From Stenotrophomonas sp. VV52 (lineage in GTDB: Bacteria > Pseudomonadota > Gammaproteobacteria > Xanthomonadales > Xanthomonadaceae), in NCBI RefSeq assembly GCF_002893095.1, contig NZ_PKQQ01000012.1, positions 1 to 64,000 on the forward strand: a DNA stretch of 64,000 nt, read 5' to 3'. Both the position numbers and the translations under genes were made by a program. Positions 39,502 to 48,741 of this stretch are shown one piece after another. The notes under the pieces were generated by a model that had not been told where the DNA came from, did no database searches, and worked only from the letters and a program-made list of their open reading frames with translations. How positions within the stretch are numbered: position 1 is the stretch's first letter; each line of letters begins with the position of its first letter.

Positions 39502-40704
39502 TCAGCCTTTGGCGATGGTCGCCACGGCCTTGGCCACGTATTCCAGGTTGCCCTGGTTGAGCGCGGCCACGCAGATGCGGCCGGTGCCGACGGCGTAGAT
39601 GCCGTACTCGTCACGCAGGCGGTCCACCTGCGGGCGGCTCAGGCCCGAGTACGAGAACATGCCGGCCTGGTCGTTGATGAAGGCGAATTCCGGTGCACCG
39701 GCGGCCACCAGCTTGTCTACCAGGCCATGGCGCAGGGCGTGGATGCGCTCGCGCATTTCGGTCAGTTCCTGCTCCCACAGCTGGCGCAGCTCGGGGCTGG
39801 TCAGCACGCCGGCCACCAGTGCAGCGCCGTGGTTGGACGGGCTGGAGTAGATGGTGCGGATGATGCGCTTGACCTGCGACTGCACGGCCTTGGCCGCGTC
39901 AGCGGTGGGCGCCACGATCGACAGCGCGCCAATGCGTTCGCCGTACAGCGAGAACGACTTGGAGTACGAGTTGGCGACCACGAAGCTGTCGATGCCGGCC
40001 TCGGCAATGATGCGCACGGCCGCGCCGTCCTGTTCGATGCCCTTGTCGAAGCCCTGGTAGGCCATGTCGATGAAGGGGAACAGCTGGCGTTCCTTCAGCA
40101 GCTCGGCCACCTGCTTCCACTGGGCCACGGTGAGGTCGGCGCCGGTGGGGTTGTGGCAGCAGGCATGCAGCAGCACCACGGTGCCCGGCTGCAGCTTGTT
40201 CAGGTCGGCCACCATGGCGTCGAAATCAACGCCGTGGGTCTTCGGGTCGAAGTAGCTGTATTCCACCACTTCGAAGCCGGCCGCGCCGAACACCGCGCGG
40301 TGGTTTTCCCAGCTGGGGTTGCTGATGGCGATGGTGGCGTGCGGCAGCAGGCGGTGCAGCAGGTCCGCGCCCACGCGCAGGGCGCCGCTGCCACCGATGG
40401 TCTGCGAGGTCGCCACGCGGCCGGCAGCCAGCAGCGGGGAGTCTTTGCCGAACACCAGTTCGCGGGTGGCCTGGTTGTAGGCGGGCAGGCCGTCGATGGG
40501 CAGGTAGCCGCGCGGCTTGGCCTCGTTGGCCAGCTGCTGCTCGATCTGCTTCACGGCGCGAAGCAGCGGAATACGGCCGCTTTCGTCGTAGTAGATGCCC
40601 ACGCCCAGGTTGACCTTGGTGGGTCGGCTGTCGGCGTTGTACGCTTCGGTCAGACCCAGGATCGGGTCGCCCGGGACCAGTTCCACATTTGCAAAGAAGG
40701 ACAC
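39502..40704 (-). CDS. tyrB: Aromatic-amino-acid (aspartate-family) aminotransferase
   Basis: This is a PLP enzyme of fold type I, transferring amino groups between aromatic amino acids or aspartate and 2-oxo acids. The 400-residue protein starts at GTG with the family sequence SFFANVELVPGDPILGLTEA. Motifs include LGVGIYYDESG, LHACCHNPTGADLT, and the PLP lysine in ANSYSKSFSLYGERIGAL. The frame continues upstream, but only the GTG at 40704 gives the family N-terminus. It is divergent from a TonB receptor gene, with 97 bases between. AspC-type specificity cannot be excluded. Confidence 0.93.
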   Translation of the reverse strand: MSFFANVELVPGDPILGLTEAYNADSRPTKVNLGVGIYYDESGRIPLLRAVKQIEQQLANEAKPRGYLPIDGLPAYNQATRELVFGKDSPLLAAGRVATSQTIGGSGALRVGADLLHRLLPHATIAISNPSWENHRAVFGAAGFEVVEYSYFDPKTHGVDFDAMVADLNKLQPGTVVLLHACCHNPTGADLTVAQWKQVAELLKERQLFPFIDMAYQGFDKGIEQDGAAVRIIAEAGIDSFVVANSYSKSFSLYGERIGALSIVAPTADAAKAVQSQVKRIIRTIYSSPSNHGAALVAGVLTSPELRQLWEQELTEMRERIHALRHGLVDKLVAAGAPEFAFINDQAGMFSYSGLSRPQVDRLRDEYGIYAVGTGRICVAALNQGNLEYVAKAVATIAKG

Positions 40705-40801
40705 GGCGGTACTCTTTCGATGACGGAGGGGGGGACCGCATCGTAACAAAGCCGCAGCGGGGGCGCGGCGCCTGCCGTCACGTTGAAGTCCGTACCCTGT
40801 C

Positions 40802-42973
40802 GTGCGGTACCTGTTTTCCGGAGAGCCCCCTCTGAATATCTTTCGTTTGACCCCCCTGGCGCGCGCGTGTGCGCTGCTTTCGGCCACCGCCCTGCCGAAC
40901 CTGGCACAGGCCCAGGCCAGCGCGCCTCCGCCCGACCCCATCGAGCGCCTGCCCACGGTTCAGGTGCAGGCTGCGCGGGGCCAGCAGGTGGCCGACGTGG
41001 ACCTGCCGGCGTCGATCAGCACGGTCTGGCTGGATGACGAAACCAATGGAAACCTGGCCCAGATCGCTGACGCTTTGAGCGGGGTGCCCGGCGTGGTGGC
41101 GCGCGATCGCCAGAACCTGGCCCAGGACACCCAGCTGTCGATCCGCGGGTTTGGCGCGCGTTCCACGTTCGGCGTGCGCGGCGTGCGGGTGCTGGTGGAC
41201 GGGGTGCCGGCCACCATGCCCGACGGCCAGGGCCAGCTGTCCCATGCCAGCATGCTCTCGGCACAGCGGGTGGAGGTGCTGCGCGGGCCGTTCTCGGCGC
41301 TGTACGGCAACTCCTCGGGCGGCGTGGTGCAGATCTGGAGCGCCGACGGGCAGGCCGGGGACCCCTGGCGGGTGCGGATGGCCGGCGGCAGCGACGGCAC
41401 CCTCAGCACCGGCGCGCAGCTGCGCGGCGAACAGGGGCCGGTGCGCTACAACGTGGCGGCCAACCATTTCCGCACCGACGGCTGGCGCGACCACAGCGCC
41501 GCGCGGCGCGAGTCGGTCAACGCGCGGCTGGGCACGGACGTGGCCGGTGGCACGCTGGACCTGGTGCTGAACTACTTCGATTCGCCCGACGCGCAGGACC
41601 CGCTGGGCCTCACCCGCGAGCAGGTGCGGCAGGATCCTCGGCAGGCCACGGCCGTGGCCACCCAGTACAACACCCGCAAATCCGCGCGCCAGGCCCAGGC
41701 CGGACTGGTGTTCACCCGCACCGAAGGCGCGCAGACCTGGCGCGCCATGGGCTATGCCGGGCAGCGCAGCGTGGAGCAGTACCTGGCCATCCCGCCAGGG
41801 CCGCAGGCCAACCCGCTGCATGCCGGTGGGGTGATCGACCTGGAGGGAGGCTACGGTGGGCTGGACCTGCGCTGGGGCTGGCAGGGCGACTGGGCGGGGC
41901 GGCCGCTGGAAGTGGTGATCGGCGCCAATGCCGACCAACAGCAGCAGGATCGGCGCGGTTACGAGAATTTCGTGGGGTCCGAGCTGGGCGTGCGCGGCGC
42001 GCTGCGGCGCGACCAGAGCGACCGGGTGCGCAACGTGGACCAGTTCGCGCAGGCGTTCTGGCAGTGGGCGCCGCGCTGGTCGCTGCTGCTCGGCGTGCGC
42101 CACAGCGAGGTGCGCTTCCGCTCCAACGACCATTACGTTACCGCGCGCAACCCGGACGACAGCGGCGCGCGCGACTACTCGGCCACCACCCCGGTAGCGG
42201 GCGTGGTGTTCCATGCCAGCGACGCATGGCGGGTGTATGCCTCGGCCGGGCGCGGATTTGAAACGCCCACCTTCAACGAGCTGGGCTACCGGGCCGACGG
42301 CGCGCCCGGGCTGGCGCTGAACCTGTCGGCGGCGCGCAGCCGGAACCTGGAGCTGGGCACCAAGTGGCGCGGCAGCGGCGGCGCTGCGTTCGAGGCCGCT
42401 GTGTTCCGCGCCGATACCGATGACGAGCTGGCCGTGGCCAGCAACACCAACGGGCGCAGCACCTACCGCAACATCGGGCGCACCCGTCGCCAGGGGCTGG
42501 AAGCCAGCCTGCTCTACCCGATCAGCGCTGAGCTGGAGGCCAGCCTCGCCTACACCTATCTCGAGGCGACGGTGCGCGAGCCATATCTGGTCTGCGCCAG
42601 TACCGGCTGCGCCACCCCGAACACCACCGTGCCAGCCGGCTCACGCCTGCCGGGCGTGCCGGAGCAGCAGTGGTTCGGCCGCCTGCAGTACCAGCCAGGC
42701 GCGTGGCAGTGGGCGGGCGAGGTGGTGGCCTCGAGCGATACGGTGGTCAACGATCTCGCCAAGGACAGTGCGCCGGGCTACGCACTGCTCAACCTGGAGG
42801 CAGCGCGTCGCTGGACCACGGCGCAGGGCGCGCTGCGGGTATTTGCGCGGGTCGATAACGTGCTGGATCAGCGCTACATCGGTTCGGTCATCGTCAACGA
42901 CGGCAACCAGCGCTACTTCGAGCCGGGCCCGGACCGCCGTTACAGCGTGGGCGTGCAGTGGGCCTGGCTGTAA
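40802..42973 (+). CDS. TonB-dependent receptor, probable iron/metal-complex type
   Basis: This 723-residue outer-membrane protein has a signal peptide region (ACALLSATALPNLAQAQA), a TonB-box region (LPTVQVQAARG), a plug domain (ADALSGVPGVVARDRQNLAQ, SIRGFGARSTFGVRGVRVLV, RVEVLRGPFSALYGNSSGG) and a beta-barrel ending in Trp-Ala-Trp-Leu with the terminal aromatic-rich strand (YSVGVQWAWL). The substrate is unknown; size and plug resemble siderophore-type receptors more than the larger sugar receptor at 50017. The start is uncertain: GTG 40802 is given, but GGAG at about 40819-40822 could serve a later CTG or TTG. A hairpin follows the stop. Confidence 0.87.
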   Translation: MRYLFSGEPPLNIFRLTPLARACALLSATALPNLAQAQASAPPPDPIERLPTVQVQAARGQQVADVDLPASISTVWLDDETNGNLAQIADALSGVPGVVARDRQNLAQDTQLSIRGFGARSTFGVRGVRVLVDGVPATMPDGQGQLSHASMLSAQRVEVLRGPFSALYGNSSGGVVQIWSADGQAGDPWRVRMAGGSDGTLSTGAQLRGEQGPVRYNVAANHFRTDGWRDHSAARRESVNARLGTDVAGGTLDLVLNYFDSPDAQDPLGLTREQVRQDPRQATAVATQYNTRKSARQAQAGLVFTRTEGAQTWRAMGYAGQRSVEQYLAIPPGPQANPLHAGGVIDLEGGYGGLDLRWGWQGDWAGRPLEVVIGANADQQQQDRRGYENFVGSELGVRGALRRDQSDRVRNVDQFAQAFWQWAPRWSLLLGVRHSEVRFRSNDHYVTARNPDDSGARDYSATTPVAGVVFHASDAWRVYASAGRGFETPTFNELGYRADGAPGLALNLSAARSRNLELGTKWRGSGGAAFEAAVFRADTDDELAVASNTNGRSTYRNIGRTRRQGLEASLLYPISAELEASLAYTYLEATVREPYLVCASTGCATPNTTVPAGSRLPGVPEQQWFGRLQYQPGAWQWAGEVVASSDTVVNDLAKDSAPGYALLNLEAARRWTTAQGALRVFARVDNVLDQRYIGSVIVNDGNQRYFEPGPDRRYSVGVQWAWL

Positions 42974-42983
42974 TTTCCGGCAG

Positions 42984-43004
42984 GGCACGACCGTTGGTCG
43001 TGCC
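42984..43004 (+). terminator. Hairpin terminator/REP after the TonB receptor gene
   Basis: A nine-bp perfect stem, GGCACGACC and GGTCGTGCC, encloses the loop GTT, starting 11 bases after the receptor stop codon. It lies between two convergent genes and could stop both transcripts. Similar hairpins are a common REP class in this group. Confidence 0.65.
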
Positions 43005-43021
43005 GTTCCGGAGGCTCGCAT

Positions 43022-43465
<444 letters not shown>

Positions 43466-43527
43466 TCACGGCTGGATAACGGCGCCGGGGCTATTCCTGC
43501 CAGCCCCACCCTCGCCGGAGACGTGTC

Positions 43528-43926
43528 ATGCCCCGCCTGGATCGCCGCAACGCCCCCGTGCTGTTCAACGCCTACCTGCAGCCGGACCGGAGTGCGCGGC
43601 GGGGCCGCCGCCCGCGCGCTGAAGAGCCCGAAGCGGTGGCGCAGGACTACCTGCAGTACATGCGCAACGACTACGAGCGTCGCCGCAGTCAGGGAAGGCG
43701 CAGCTGGAAAGACCTGTACCCGGCCTACACCTTCGCGCTGACCACCCACTACGCCGACTGGCCGCGTGGCGACGACGACGACACCGACGGCGAGCTGGCC
43801 GAACATTGGGAGCAGATGCGTGGCCAGTCGCGACTCGGCTGGTCGCAGGCGCGCGCCATCGTGGAAGACGCCTGGATGGCCCTCGACCACATGCCCGCAG
43901 CAGCCGTCCACGGCGCCCTGCAGTAA
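43528..43926 (+). CDS. Hypothetical protein (132 aa)
   Basis: The 132-residue protein is basic at the start (arginine-rich RSARRGRRPRAEEP) and acidic in the middle (GDDDDTDGELAEHWEQM). The phrases RRSWKDLYPAYTFALTTHY and LGWSQARAIVEDAWMALD suggest a compact helical fold. No family is recognised. It lies 102 bases upstream of ku on the same strand, so it could be part of a DNA-repair transcript, but nothing in its sequence points to that. GGAGACGTGTC precedes its ATG. Confidence 0.6.
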   Translation: MPRLDRRNAPVLFNAYLQPDRSARRGRRPRAEEPEAVAQDYLQYMRNDYERRRSQGRRSWKDLYPAYTFALTTHYADWPRGDDDDTDGELAEHWEQMRGQSRLGWSQARAIVEDAWMALDHMPAAAVHGALQ

Positions 43927-44028
43927 CCCACGCGGTGCCAGACACACTCGATACACAGCCCCACCACAACCGTTTCACGCCCCCCGAGCTAAAGCTGGCG
44001 CCTCTCTCTGCACTGGAGTGGCGCCGCC

Positions 44029-44991
44029 ATGGCCCGACCGATCTGGACCGGAACCCTGTCATTCGGGCTGTTGAACGTGCCGGTCTCGCTCATGTCGGGC
44101 GAGCGCAAGGTCGACCTGCAGTTCCGCATGCTCGATTCGCGCGACAAAAAGCCGATCCGCTTCGAGCGGGTGAATGCGGACACCGGCGAAGAAGTGCCGT
44201 GGAAGGATATCGTCAAGGCCTACGAGTACGACAAGGGCAGTTATGTCGTACTGGAAGAGAGCGACATAAAGTCCGCCGCGCCGGAAAGCCATGAAACGGT
44301 GGAAGTGGAAACCTTCGTCGACGCATCCCAGATCGATCCGCGCTATTACGAGAAACCCTACCTGCTGGTACCCGGCAAGAAGGCCGAGAAAGGCTACGTG
44401 CTGCTGCGCGAGACCCTGCGCAGCACCGGCAAGGTCGGCATTGCGCGCGTGGTGGTGCGCACCCGCGAATACCTGTGTGCGGTGATGCCGAATGAAGATG
44501 CCCTGGTCCTGATGATCCTGCGCTATCCGCAGGAACTGGTGGATCCGGAAGAACACAAGCTCCCCACGGGCTCGCTGGCCGACTACCGGATCAGCAGCAA
44601 GGAAACCGCGATGGCCGAGCAGCTGATCGAGTCGATGTCGGGCGAGTGGAAGCCGGACGACTACCACGATGAGTTCCGCGAGCGCCTGCAGACCCTGCTG
44701 ACCAAGCGCATCAAGTCCAAGGGCGGTACCACCACGGTGGAAGACGAGCCGGCCCCGCGTGAAGATGCCGCTACCAACGTAGTGGACTTCATGTCGCTGC
44801 TGCAGAAGAGCCTGGATGCCAAGAAACGCACTCCGGCCAAGAAGAGCGCGGCCGTCTCGAAGGTGGTGAAGAAGGCCAAGCCGGCCAAAAAGGCAGCCAA
44901 GGCCACCAAGTCCGCGAGCAAGGCCACCAAGGCAACCAAGGCCACGAAAAAGGCGGCCGCCAAACGCGCCCCGACGCGCAAGGCGGGATAA
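44029..44991 (+). CDS. ku: Bacterial Ku protein
   Basis: Ku binds double-strand DNA ends and recruits LigD in bacterial non-homologous end joining. The 320-residue protein has the canonical start (ARPIWTGTLSFGLLNVPVSL) and Ku core phrases LPTGSLADYRISSKETAMAE and YHDEFRERLQTLLTKRI. After residue about 250 the C-terminus is extended and lysine/alanine-rich (KKAKPAKKAAKATKSASKAT), like the extended Ku tails known to bind DNA and help threading. ligD starts seven bases after its stop, so the pair forms a minimal two-gene NHEJ operon. Confidence 0.96.
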   Translation: MARPIWTGTLSFGLLNVPVSLMSGERKVDLQFRMLDSRDKKPIRFERVNADTGEEVPWKDIVKAYEYDKGSYVVLEESDIKSAAPESHETVEVETFVDASQIDPRYYEKPYLLVPGKKAEKGYVLLRETLRSTGKVGIARVVVRTREYLCAVMPNEDALVLMILRYPQELVDPEEHKLPTGSLADYRISSKETAMAEQLIESMSGEWKPDDYHDEFRERLQTLLTKRIKSKGGTTTVEDEPAPREDAATNVVDFMSLLQKSLDAKKRTPAKKSAAVSKVVKKAKPAKKAAKATKSASKATKATKATKKAAAKRAPTRKAG

Positions 44992-44997
44992 CCCACC

Positions 44998-47574
44998 ATG
45001 TCGCTGCAGGAATACCGCCGCAAGCGCCGCTTCGGAGAAACACCGGAGCCGGACCATGACCCGCAGGGCGCCACGGCACGCCGCCCGATCTTCGTGGTGC
45101 AGCTGCACCATGCCAGCTCGCGGCATTACGACTTCCGGCTGGAAGCCGACGGCGTGCTGAAGAGCTGGGCGGTGCCGAAGGGTCCGTCCCTGCGCGTGGG
45201 CGAGAAGCGGCTGGCGGTGGAGGTGGAAGATCACCCCATTTCCTATGCCACGTTTGAAGGTGACATTCCGAAGGGCCATTACGGGGCCGGGCACGTGGAC
45301 GTGTTCGACCACGGCACCTGGGCCTGCGAGGGCGACCCGCTGGAGGCGATCGCCGCCGGAAAACTGGACTTCGTGCTGCATGGCACCCGGCTCAACGGTG
45401 GCTGGAAGCTGGTACGCACCGCGATGAAAGGCCGCCAGCACCAATGGCTGCTGATCAAGCGCGATGACGGCGAGGCGCGGGATGCCGATGCCGACGCACT
45501 GCTGGAGGAACCCGTGGCGAAGACGAAGACCACTCGATCCACGAGAACCTCGACGACCTCAAAAGTTGCAACGAAGACCACGAAGACCACCACGACCCGG
45601 ACCTCGAAACCGGCGTCCCGCCGCAATGCGGACGCGCGCTGGGCCAAGCGCGCGCTGCAACTCGAACAGGCACGCGAAAAGCCCTACCCCCACGACTTCA
45701 AGCCGCAGCTCACCGACCACCGTGACAGTGCGCCCAATGGCGATGCCTGGCTGCACGAGATCAAATGGGACGGTTACCGCCTGCTGGCCGACGTTAGCGA
45801 GGGCGTGGTCTCGCTGCGCTCGCGCGGTGGATTGAACTGGAACAATGATTTCCCCGAAGTGGTCCAGGCCATCACCGCCCTGCCGGTCACTGACCTGCGC
45901 CTGGATGGCGAACTGGTGGTGCTGGATGCCGATGGCCGTAGTGACTTCACCGCGTTGCAGAAGGTCATCGACGGCACCAGCAAGCAGCCGCTGCGCTATG
46001 TGGTCTTCGACATGCCCGGTATCGCGGGCGTGGACATCAGCCGCTCCCCGCTGCTGGATCGCAAGGAGCTGCTGAAGGACCTGCTGGGCGATGTGCCTGG
46101 CACCCTGGCCTACAGCGACCATGTGCTGGACCATGGCCCGGAGGTGTTTGCCGCCAGCGGCGCTGCGGGGTTTGAAGGTATCGTCAGCAAGCGGGTGGAC
46201 GCGGCGTATGTCAACGCGCGCTCGCCGACATGGGTGAAAGTGAAACACGAGAACACCGACGAGTTCCTGATCGTGGGCTACACCGATCCGAAGGGATCGC
46301 GCAGTGGATTCGGCTCGCTGCTGATGGCCGCCCCCGATAAAAGCGGCCTGCGTTACGTAGGCCGCGTGGGAACCGGCTTCGACGATGCGAAGCTGGCGGC
46401 CATGCACAAGCAGCTCAAGGCGCTGGCGACCGACAAGGCGGCGGTGGCCCTGCCTTCGCACGTGCCGTTCAAGGCCAGCAGCGTGCATTGGGTGAAGCCC
46501 ACGTTGGTGGCCGAAGTCGCGTTCCGGGGCTGGGCCAAGGAAGGGTTGCTGCGCCAGGCCAGTTTCAAGCGTCTGCGCGAAGACAAGACTGCCAAGGACC
46601 TGGGCGCTGGGGCGACGAACGCGGCGACCGGTGTAGGCAGCAGAACGAAAGCCCCGGTTACGAAGGTCGCTCCAGCGAAATCACGCGCAGGAGCCAAGTC
46701 GGTTGGCGCTGAGGTTGCGGATGTAGCCATCAGCCATCCCGAACGCGTGGTCTTCGCCAAGGCCAAGCTCACCAAAGGCGACGTGGCCGACTACTACCGG
46801 CAGATGGCGCGATGGATCCTGCCGGAAGTGGCGCGCCGCCCGCTGTCGCTGCTGCGCTGCCCCGATGGCGTGGACAAGCAGTGTTTCTTCCAGAAGCACC
46901 ACGGCACCGGCCTGGGCGACGCCGTGCAGGCGATACCGCTGCAGCAGAAGAGCGGGCGCGAGGACTACCTGTACGTCGAAGATGTGGAAGGGCTGCTGCA
47001 ACTGGTGCAGATGAACACCCTGGAGCTGCATCCGTGGGGCGCCACGGTGGACGACCCGGAACATCCGGACCGGCTGGTGTTCGACCTGGATCCGGGCGAA
47101 GGCGTGACCTGGACCGCGATCAAGGCGGCCGCCCGTGACATCCGTGCGCGGCTGCAGGAAGTGGGACTCGAAAGTTTCGTGCGTCTCTCTGGCGGCAAGG
47201 GCGTGCACGTGGTGGTGCCGTTGAAGCCCAGGGCGGACTGGGCGCAGGCCAAGGACTTCTGCGAATCATTCGCGCAGGCCATGGCCGAGCACGCGCCGGA
47301 GCGCTACGTGGCCACCATGAGCAAGGCCAAGCGCAACGGCGTGATCTTCATCGACTGGCTGCGCAATGCGCGTGGCGCAACGAGTGTGTGTTCGTGGTCG
47401 TTGCGCGCACGGCCGTCAGCGGGCGTTGCGGTGCCGCTGCGCTGGGAGGAGCTGGGCAGGATCACTGCCGCCGATGCCTTCCCGTTGCCGAAGGCGCTGC
47501 AGCGGGCGCAGCGGCTGAAAGCCGATCCCTGGGAAGGGATCGAAGACGTGGATCAGGTGTTGCCGACGGTGTGA
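44998..47574 (+). CDS. ligD: Multifunctional NHEJ ligase LigD (phosphoesterase-ligase-polymerase)
   Basis: The 858-residue protein joins three catalytic domains in the order phosphoesterase, ligase, polymerase. The PE domain (about 30-165) has LHHASSRHYDFRLE (His38, His43, Asp45 region) and PKGHYGAG (His94). A Thr/Lys-rich linker (about 173-208) leads to the ATP-dependent ligase with nucleotidyl lysine Lys256 in HEIKWDGYRLL and an OB fold. A second Ala/Lys linker (about 540-570) precedes the primase/polymerase domain with LVFDLDPGEGVTW (catalytic Asp pair) and RLSGGKGVHVVVPL. All key residues appear intact. It works with Ku at DNA ends. A REP doublet follows directly and may act as a transcript end. 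Confidence 0.97.
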   Translation: MSLQEYRRKRRFGETPEPDHDPQGATARRPIFVVQLHHASSRHYDFRLEADGVLKSWAVPKGPSLRVGEKRLAVEVEDHPISYATFEGDIPKGHYGAGHVDVFDHGTWACEGDPLEAIAAGKLDFVLHGTRLNGGWKLVRTAMKGRQHQWLLIKRDDGEARDADADALLEEPVAKTKTTRSTRTSTTSKVATKTTKTTTTRTSKPASRRNADARWAKRALQLEQAREKPYPHDFKPQLTDHRDSAPNGDAWLHEIKWDGYRLLADVSEGVVSLRSRGGLNWNNDFPEVVQAITALPVTDLRLDGELVVLDADGRSDFTALQKVIDGTSKQPLRYVVFDMPGIAGVDISRSPLLDRKELLKDLLGDVPGTLAYSDHVLDHGPEVFAASGAAGFEGIVSKRVDAAYVNARSPTWVKVKHENTDEFLIVGYTDPKGSRSGFGSLLMAAPDKSGLRYVGRVGTGFDDAKLAAMHKQLKALATDKAAVALPSHVPFKASSVHWVKPTLVAEVAFRGWAKEGLLRQASFKRLREDKTAKDLGAGATNAATGVGSRTKAPVTKVAPAKSRAGAKSVGAEVADVAISHPERVVFAKAKLTKGDVADYYRQMARWILPEVARRPLSLLRCPDGVDKQCFFQKHHGTGLGDAVQAIPLQQKSGREDYLYVEDVEGLLQLVQMNTLELHPWGATVDDPEHPDRLVFDLDPGEGVTWTAIKAAARDIRARLQEVGLESFVRLSGGKGVHVVVPLKPRADWAQAKDFCESFAQAMAEHAPERYVATMSKAKRNGVIFIDWLRNARGATSVCSWSLRARPSAGVAVPLRWEELGRITAADAFPLPKALQRAQRLKADPWEGIEDVDQVLPTV

Positions 47575-47590
47575 TGCGGTGTTCGCATCG

Positions 47591-47670
47591 CGTGGAGCCG
47601 GCCGGCGGCCGGCACTACGGCGTGTCGCGCGGCCGCTGCTGCGTAGTGCCGGCCGCCGGCCGGCTCCACG
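47591..47670. repeat. REP doublet: perfect 28-bp inverted repeat
   Basis: Two 28-base copies face each other, at 47591-47618 and 47643-47670, separated by 24 bases. One begins GTAGTGCCGGCC on the plus strand and the other is its exact complement. Each copy can also fold on itself. The doublet sits between ligD and a convergent small gene, where it could form a bidirectional terminator or mRNA-stabilising structure. Confidence 0.85.
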
Positions 47671-47675
47671 GAATG

Positions 47676-48059
47676 CTACCGAGGCCGATAGCGCGCCCCA
47701 ATCCAGATCCCAACTGCCTGCACCGGCAGCGACACCAGCAGCGTCACCACGAACCAGAACGGGAAGTCGTTGCCCAGGTCCCACGCCGCAAACGCGGACG
47801 CGCCGGCGATCAGAAACCACACCACCCCGCCATGCACGTACGGTGCATTCGGCGCATAGCGCGCAGCGAATGCCGTGGCCGCCACCCCCCCGAGGATGGT
47901 CCAGGCCAGGTCCCACGCCAGCCGCAGCTGGCTGTCGCCCAGTCCCACCCACGGCGCGGTCCAGCCGGCGATGCCGCTGACCATGCCCAGAACGAACAGC
48001 GCCACCACCACCGACAACACGGACAGCACCACGGTTTTTGCGATCGACAAAGCAGACAT
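47676..48059 (-). CDS. Small membrane protein of unknown function (127 aa)
   Basis: The 127-residue protein has four predicted helices (VLSVLSVVVALFVLGMVSG, LAWTILGGVAATAFAARY, GGVVWFLIAGASAFAAW, FPFWFVVTLLVSLPVQAVG) and a short basic tail. No family is recognised. The ATG at 48059 starts MSALSIAK. The gene lies between the REP doublet and eda; it is on the same strand as eda but 43 bases downstream, so read-through from the KDG genes is possible. Confidence 0.65.
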   Translation of the reverse strand: MSALSIAKTVVLSVLSVVVALFVLGMVSGIAGWTAPWVGLGDSQLRLAWDLAWTILGGVAATAFAARYAPNAPYVHGGVVWFLIAGASAFAAWDLGNDFPFWFVVTLLVSLPVQAVGIWIGARYRPR

Positions 48060-48102
48060 GGGTCACACAGACGGCAGCGGCACTGCCGTCATTATGAGCG
48101 CC

Positions 48103-48741
48103 TCAGCCGACCAGCGCAGCCGATGCCCTTGCCAGACCTTCAATGCCCGCCCAGTCCTTCGCCTGCAGCAGCGCACGCGTGGTCAGCCACGAACCGCCCA
48201 CGCACAGCACGTTGGGCAGGTGCAGGAAGTCGCGCGCGGTCTGCGCGCTGATGCCGCCGGTGGGACAGAAGCGCACGTCGCCGAACGGGCCGTTCCAGGC
48301 CTGCAGCATGCCGATGCCACCGGCCTGCACTGCGGGGAAGAACTTGAAGGTATCGAGCCCCTGTTCCAGGCCCAGCATCAGCTCCGACGAGGTCGCCACG
48401 CCCGGCAGGAACGGCAGGTCGGTGTCGCGTGCAGCGGCATACAGCGTCGGCGTGGCGCCGGGCGCCACTGCAAACCGCCCGCCCACGGCCTTCACCTTTT
48501 CCATCTGCGCGGCGGTCACTACCGTGCCCGCGCCCACCACCGCGTCCGGCACGGCCTCCACCATCGCCTGGATCGCGTCCATCGCGACGGCGGTGCGCAG
48601 GGTCACCTCGATCACCGGCAGGCCGCCGTTGAACAGGGCCTGGGCCACCTGGACGGCTTCGTCCACGCTCTCCGGGGTGTACACCGGAATCACCGGGGCC
48701 AGTTTCAATACTGCGCGTACGCGGGGATCAGCGCCGGACAT
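48103..48741 (-). CDS. eda: 2-dehydro-3-deoxyphosphogluconate (KDPG) aldolase
   Basis: Eda cleaves KDPG to pyruvate and glyceraldehyde-3-phosphate, the last step of the Entner-Doudoroff and hexuronate routes. The 212-residue protein has the class I aldolase features: catalytic Glu in LPVIEVTLRT, GAGTVVTAAQ, and the Schiff-base lysine in DTFKFFPAVQAGG. It overlaps the upstream kdgK gene by 14 bases, so the kinase and aldolase are made together. This fits uronate catabolism rather than glucose dissimilation, since no edd is nearby. Confidence 0.96.
   Translation of the reverse strand: MSGADPRVRAVLKLAPVIPVYTPESVDEAVQVAQALFNGGLPVIEVTLRTAVAMDAIQAMVEAVPDAVVGAGTVVTAAQMEKVKAVGGRFAVAPGATPTLYAAARDTDLPFLPGVATSSELMLGLEQGLDTFKFFPAVQAGGIGMLQAWNGPFGDVRFCPTGGISAQTARDFLHLPNVLCVGGSWLTTRALLQAKDWAGIEGLARASAALVG

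Noticed and set aside
47591..47670. Facing 28-bp repeats as insertion-sequence ends
   Set aside because: Only 24 bases separate them and no transposase is present; they match the GTAG REP format seen elsewhere in the window.
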